Shown here: piece by piece, positions 59,476-64,000 of the stretch
Numbering within the stretch: position 1 is the stretch's first letter
Layout of the letters: every line of letters begins with the position of its first letter
Source of the DNA: Oikopleura dioica
Taxonomy: Eukaryota > Chordata > Appendicularia > Copelata > Oikopleuridae
Direction of reading: 5' to 3'
Assembly: GCA_907165135.1 (NCBI GenBank)
Contig: OU015568.1
Coordinates: 11,602,501 to 11,666,500, forward strand
DNA: 64,000 nucleotides
Notes under the pieces: model-generated
The model's database searches: none
Told to the model about the DNA's origin: nothing
The model's input: only the letters and a program-made list of their open reading frames with translations
Program-made: the position numbers and the translations under genes

Positions 59476-62400
59476 TTATTTGTTGAAATAGGCGCGCGGT
59501 GCGATTTTGATCGGGACCTTGAAAATATTTTGAATAATAGTGACTAATCGTATTACGATATTATCATACCTTCGCAGAGGCGCTTTGACCTAAGCCATTC
59601 TTGAGGGCTTCGTAGCGCTTCAAGAGTTGTTGGTAGATGGCGAAGCCTTCTTGGTACATAGTTTCCTCGTTCCCAAGCTAAAATTGGTCACTATCTGGTG
59701 ATTTTTTGAGTAAATACCATTTGTTGAACAACGCCGACAAGACGAACAGAGTTCTGATAAGCGTCGATATACGGCGTGTTGGGATTGTAAGACAGAAGTA
59801 GCTTCATCATCTCTGGAACTTTCGGCTGAACAACCAGATAAAAACCAATAGAAGAATGATGATCTTACCTGGTATCTATTGGCGAAGAAGGAGTTGTACT
59901 TTTCGCCAAAGATTTCTTCGCCAACTTTGACCAAAGCCGTCAGAGTTGGGTTCTAAATAAACAAATAATCATGTGACTGATGCTCAAGGATACTTACGGA
60001 GAGTCCCATTAGCCAATTCTCACTCTCGATCAAAGAATCGTTGTGGGTGTTGGCGAAGACAGATTGCGTTGGGTTGAAGTGCACGGATGGGTTGTAACGA
60101 TGCGTGAAGATTCCCTTCTTTTCATTCTCGTACTCTTCCCAGGCTCTGTCAATTTCTTCTTTCGTCAGGTTTTCTTCGGGCTTGTGCTCTAACAAGGAGT
60201 CGTGCTCGTGGTATTTGAGGATCCAGTCCTTGGTCTTGTCATGAGTGATCATTTCCTTGAGCAAGTCATCTTTGGGAAGAGCAAGACGCTCTCGCTCTCC
60301 TTCAGGCTTCGGCACAAACTTGTAGAGATCTTTCAGTTGATCAGCAGAGTAGTGGCGGTCAACTTGTTGTTCGTCGACAACTCGTAAGCCAAGTGACGAC
60401 TACAATAATTATCAGAAAAGAAAGGATCTATTGAGCTACCTTGTTAACTTGACGTTCGTAAATCTTCTCTTCCATCGTACCGTGTCCGACAAAACGGTAA
60501 ACAAAGACACTTTTAGTTTGACCAAATCGATAAACTCGGAAGAGGGACTGAACATCATGAGCGGGGTTCCACGAGGAGTCGAAAATGATGACACGATTTG
60601 CTCCAACAAGATTCGTTCCAATTCCACCCGCTTTTGTAGAAACAAGGAAGAGTCTTAAATCGAAAATAAATAAAGATGAAATACTAAAAAACGATCTTAC
60701 CTGGCTCGATCGTCTTCAGGGTCATTGAAGCTTTCAATGTAAGTGGTTCGCTTTGCCGCTGTGACGCTTCCGTCTATTCGGAAGTAGTCAATGTTTTTGT
60801 ACCACTTCTGATTGCCGACAAACAAGGGCATTTTGGGCGATTCATCATCAAGATTAAAGCCTGTCGTAACTGTCGACTCGTGAAGGAAGCTTTCAATCGT
60901 GTCAAGCGTAATGACTGACTGCGAGAAGACGATCAACTTGTCTCCGAGATGGTGTGAGATGTTGATGATTTCAATGAGCGCATTAATTTTGATTGAGAGC
61001 TCCGCTTTATCCCAATCAAAAGTATTCTCGTTCGTGTCATTCATGACCTGCTCGTACCAGACTCTGTCGGGAGGAGGCATGACTGATTTTCGATGAAGAT
61101 GTGCTGCGAAATTTCGCAGATCCGTTTTAGACTTGCCAGTTACATCTGCATCAGTGCCGCCCTTTCGAAGGATGAGTTCTTTTAGTTTGTCTCTTTTCAG
61201 AAATTTGATTTCTTCCTCCAAATACTCGTTGTCTGGATCGATTTCTTTTCGGAAGAGCTCGATCGCTCGTCGCAGAAGATCCCGTGGATCAGACGAATTA
61301 CAGTGGTGATATCCACCAGCTTTGGCGATGACATACTGGCGGATTTTCATGCCACTGAGTTCCCTGAGCTCGTCTTCATCTTTTGGATCTGGCGTGTCAA
61401 CGACTTCCTTGTCGTCGTCATCGAGGTTGTCGGCATTGAAGTCTTCCGCGTCTGATTCTTCTTCAGAGGTGTCATCAGTCACGAATCTGTTCAGTTCTTC
61501 GCGGTCAGCACGGTCCTCTTGTTGCTCAGTTTGCTGGAGGAGACAACGGGGATGGTTGTTGATGAGCAAGAAGGTTTGGAAGTCGCCAAAGAGTCCTCTT
61601 CCAGAGACTTTGCCTCCACTGACGAGGGCAGTTGATTTGTTCTGAATTTCGAATAACGATTCATGTTTAATTAGATATAATAATAATAGATTTTGATATA
61701 CCTTTTGATACAAATAATTGCCAATCGACAAATTACCTTGAGGTAGTATTCGTACAGTTTGATCTGGGTTTCGGTAAGTTGCAAACTCAGGACGTACTCA
61801 TGTTTCGGAGGTAAATGTTGGCACATGTAAGAATAATCCTTTCGCTGGACGACTCCATCAAGCGATTTCGCCAGAATGAAAGCGCGCTTCTTCATTAGAT
61901 TCACATCAAATTGACTGGCATCGATATGTTCTCCATTTCGAATAGGGTTGGCAAAACGATTTCTGAATTCCTTGTTTGTACCGAGAAGATTTGGGCGGAC
62001 AAAGTCGACCATGCAGTGATACTCGTCGAGGTTATTTTGCATCGGAGTACCAGTGAGAACCACTCGACGGTGCGTATGAATTTGCTTTGTTGCCTTAGAA
62101 ATGGCGGATTCTGAGTTTTTCAGCTGGTGGCCCTCATCGGCGACGATCAAATCTGGTGTTTTGAGAAGGAACTCTTTGAACTTTGGAATCAGACGTTTTA
62201 CTTTTCTGTTCATGTTGGCGCCGGTCGCCAACATTCGGAAGAGGGAGTAGCCCAAGACAAGAACGCCTCCTTCTGCGTCCCATTCCTTGCACATGTCCAA
62301 TCGCTCGTGGTAATCGGATGATGACTGCAAGTTCCAGCAGCCGAGTGGGCGCTCTAAAGAGCCAGTCCACTTGTCCACTTCAATTGCCCAGTTTTCACAG

Positions 62401-64000
62401 ACATTCAGCGGCGCCAGCACGAGGTAATGGTTAAGCTTGAGAAACTCGTGAATGTATAAAGTATGCATGAGCGCGATTGATTGAAGCGTCTTTCCAAGGC
62501 CCATACAATGCGCTAGAATACAACCGTGGCCCCTGGCATTAGATCCAAGAACAAACTCGTTGCCTTTTTGTGTCACAGACTCGATCGTGCAATCCCACAT
62601 GAATTGAACGCCATCGATCTGGTGAGTCTTCAGATGTGCCTTCAGCTCCGGGTCAACTTCGATTTTCGGCGTTTTGTTCAAGACGCCACTCCAGTCACTA
62701 GTCTCGAATGATTCGCCTGGATTGACTGTCTGACGCTCCTCTCGAATCTTCGCGAGACGGATTTTCCTCTCTTTTTCCGCTTTTTCGGCCGCCTTGGTTT
62801 CCTCCGAGAGCTTCTCATCTGTCATAATCTTCCTTGACTTGGCCTTCTCCTTTTTCTTCTTCTTCTTTCCACTTCCTTCTCCATCTTCCTCCTCGATGTT
62901 TTCTTTATCAGAGCCATCCTCGCCGTCTGAACTGTCGAGATTTTTCCGACGCCTTCTCTTGCTCTTTTTCGAGATCTCCATCTCTTCGTCTGAGCTTTCT
63001 TCCGCGGAAGAAGAGATTTTATTTCGTTTCCGTTGTTGGTCTTCCTCTTGAGTTGATAGCTTTCTCTTTTTCTTTCCCTTTCCTTTGATACTGTTGATGA
63101 ATTCCTCGTCTGAAGAAAGAATTTTCTCGTCTTCCAGCAGACGATCACGCTTTTTCCTTCTGTTGGCTGGTTCGTCATCGTCCTCTTCCTCAGCATCATT
63201 TTCTTGAGAATCGTCTTCCATTCTTTCTGGAGAAGAGTCAAGATCGATTACTTCCTTTGCCTTTTCTGATCGTTTCGGTTTGGGAGACCTTTTCTTTTGA
63301 ATTTCGTCTTCATCTGATTTTTTTCTTTTTTAGGACATCCTCGTCTGAACCAATATCCGCTTCCATGTTTTCGTCGTCACTTCCTTGGCTGGAAGCAGCG
63401 CCATTTTCGGCTCCATTTTCCGCTACGTTGTTCTCGTCGGGTAGGAATTCCAGATCTTCATCACTAGAACCGGCGTCTCCGTTTTCTTCCGCTCCAGAAT
63501 TTTCCGAATCATCGTTTCCCTGTGCCGGTTGAGGGGACATCTTTTCGTCTGAATCAGAAAGTTCCACGATGCTGGAGTTGTTTTGCGGCTTGGGCGATAC
63601 TTTCCTCGCATTTCTAGCGTTTTTCAAGTTTTCTTGATTCAGCGCACTTTCAGCCTTTCGCATCCGAATTCTTTCCAAGTTTCTCTTTCGCTGTTCTTCT
63701 TCCGCAGCTTCTTTTTCTGCTTCCTGTTTGGCGATGGCTTCGCGGCGAATGCGAGCTTTTTCAGCGCGTTTTTCGTTCTCGCGTTTTCGCTCTTCCTTGA
63801 TTTTCTTCGCCGACTCTTCGTCCGAGTATTCGTCGGACGATGTTTCCGTTCTAAGCTTTCCAACTCCTTCGTGCGCGCTTCCCTTTCGCCGCTTTTTCGT
63901 CATCGCGAAAAGTTCATCTCCGCTTTCTGCTTCCGACTCGACTTCTTCTCCTTCTGAGCTGCCAGAGCTTATCACTGTAGCTTGAGTTTCTTGCGCCGGC
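59476..64000 (-). CDS. ATRX: ATRX, SNF2-family chromatin remodeller (5' end outside window)
   Basis: Nine exons in the window (64000-63351, 63313-61737, 61641-60701, 60653-60440, 60399-59998, 59952-59869, 59825-59718, 59677-59570, 59517-59476) stay in frame for about 1,375 aa. The N-terminal ~500 are acidic and Lys-rich, with repeated SSDEE and KKRRKR patches. The helicase has motif [12 protein letters not shown], the ATRX-type DEGH box [10 protein letters not shown], motif [23 protein letters not shown], then the second lobe with [28 protein letters not shown] and [14 protein letters not shown] with DAXX deposits H3.3 and controls heterochromatin. The ADD zinc finger would lie beyond 64000. 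A 37-nt GT-AG intron (63314-63350) adjoins a run of A/T; without it the frame shifts. Confidence 0.92.

Noticed and set aside
1-64000. tRNA, rRNA, CRISPR or bacterial operon signals
   Set aside because: Reading for B-box-like GGTTCGAATCC sequences, regular spacer arrays and Shine-Dalgarno-led gene series found none; all genes are eukaryotic with introns.

Overview
The window looks like a very gene-dense chordate genome, most probably an appendicularian tunicate of the Oikopleura type. The genes are animal genes (CAMSAP/patronin, NIBAN, SNAPC4, UCK, RB1CC1/FIP200, KCNQ, ATRX). Introns are mostly 37-60 bp, intergenic gaps are often under 300 bp, and at least one splice junction only works as a GA-AG intron. 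There is also a run of secreted modular proteins of the kind expected for a cellulose-containing house. The species is an inference. All gene models were spliced by hand from the sequence; wherever I state that exon lengths sum to a multiple of three, I checked this.

Layout. 1-301: end of an unknown plus-strand gene. 922-3254 (-): the CKK-containing half of a CAMSAP, with a 1.36-kb hAT-like foldback MITE (3450-4806) just upstream. 5648-8772 (-): an unrecognised disordered protein. 8960-10550 (-): NIBAN. 10992-11306 (-): a small hypothetical gene. 11595-14349 (+): SNAPC4, followed by a small gene of unknown function. 15109-23183: a cluster of secreted or surface proteins (a 1,088-aa module-repeat protein, a three-PAN protein, a small secreted protein, a ZP-domain membrane protein). 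24206-25253 (-): uridine-cytidine kinase. 26803-30467 (-): RB1CC1. 32788-33497 (+): a 122-aa CaaX-box protein. 33874-36463 (-): a KCNQ2-5-type potassium channel.

37930-45775 is a huge inverted-repeat structure. It has two nearly identical arms of about 1.2 kb, each with a 133-bp tandem array, which enclose roughly 90 copies of a GC-rich 57-bp unit that change orientation near 40.95 kb. After 3.3 kb with no convincing gene, 49109-56799 carries a second group of membrane and secreted genes: a multi-pass protein, a Cys-rich Kelch-like protein, a VWA protein, a Thr-rich protein and an LRR protein. 57088-59200 (-) is a B-box/coiled-coil gene with an unknown C-terminal half, and 59476-64000 (-) is ATRX, with its 5' end outside the window.

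The most unusual points are: (i) a 513-bp hAT-like MITE with a perfect 8-bp target duplication sitting inside a coding exon of the LRR gene, where removing the element plus one duplication restores the frame exactly; (ii) a shared ~57-bp unit inside two different hAT-like MITEs, with a similar-length array in the giant foldback; (iii) a KCNQ intron that keeps the conserved S4-S5 linker only if spliced GA-AG; (iv) a secreted protein built from repeated modules that faintly resemble family-2 cellulose-binding domains.
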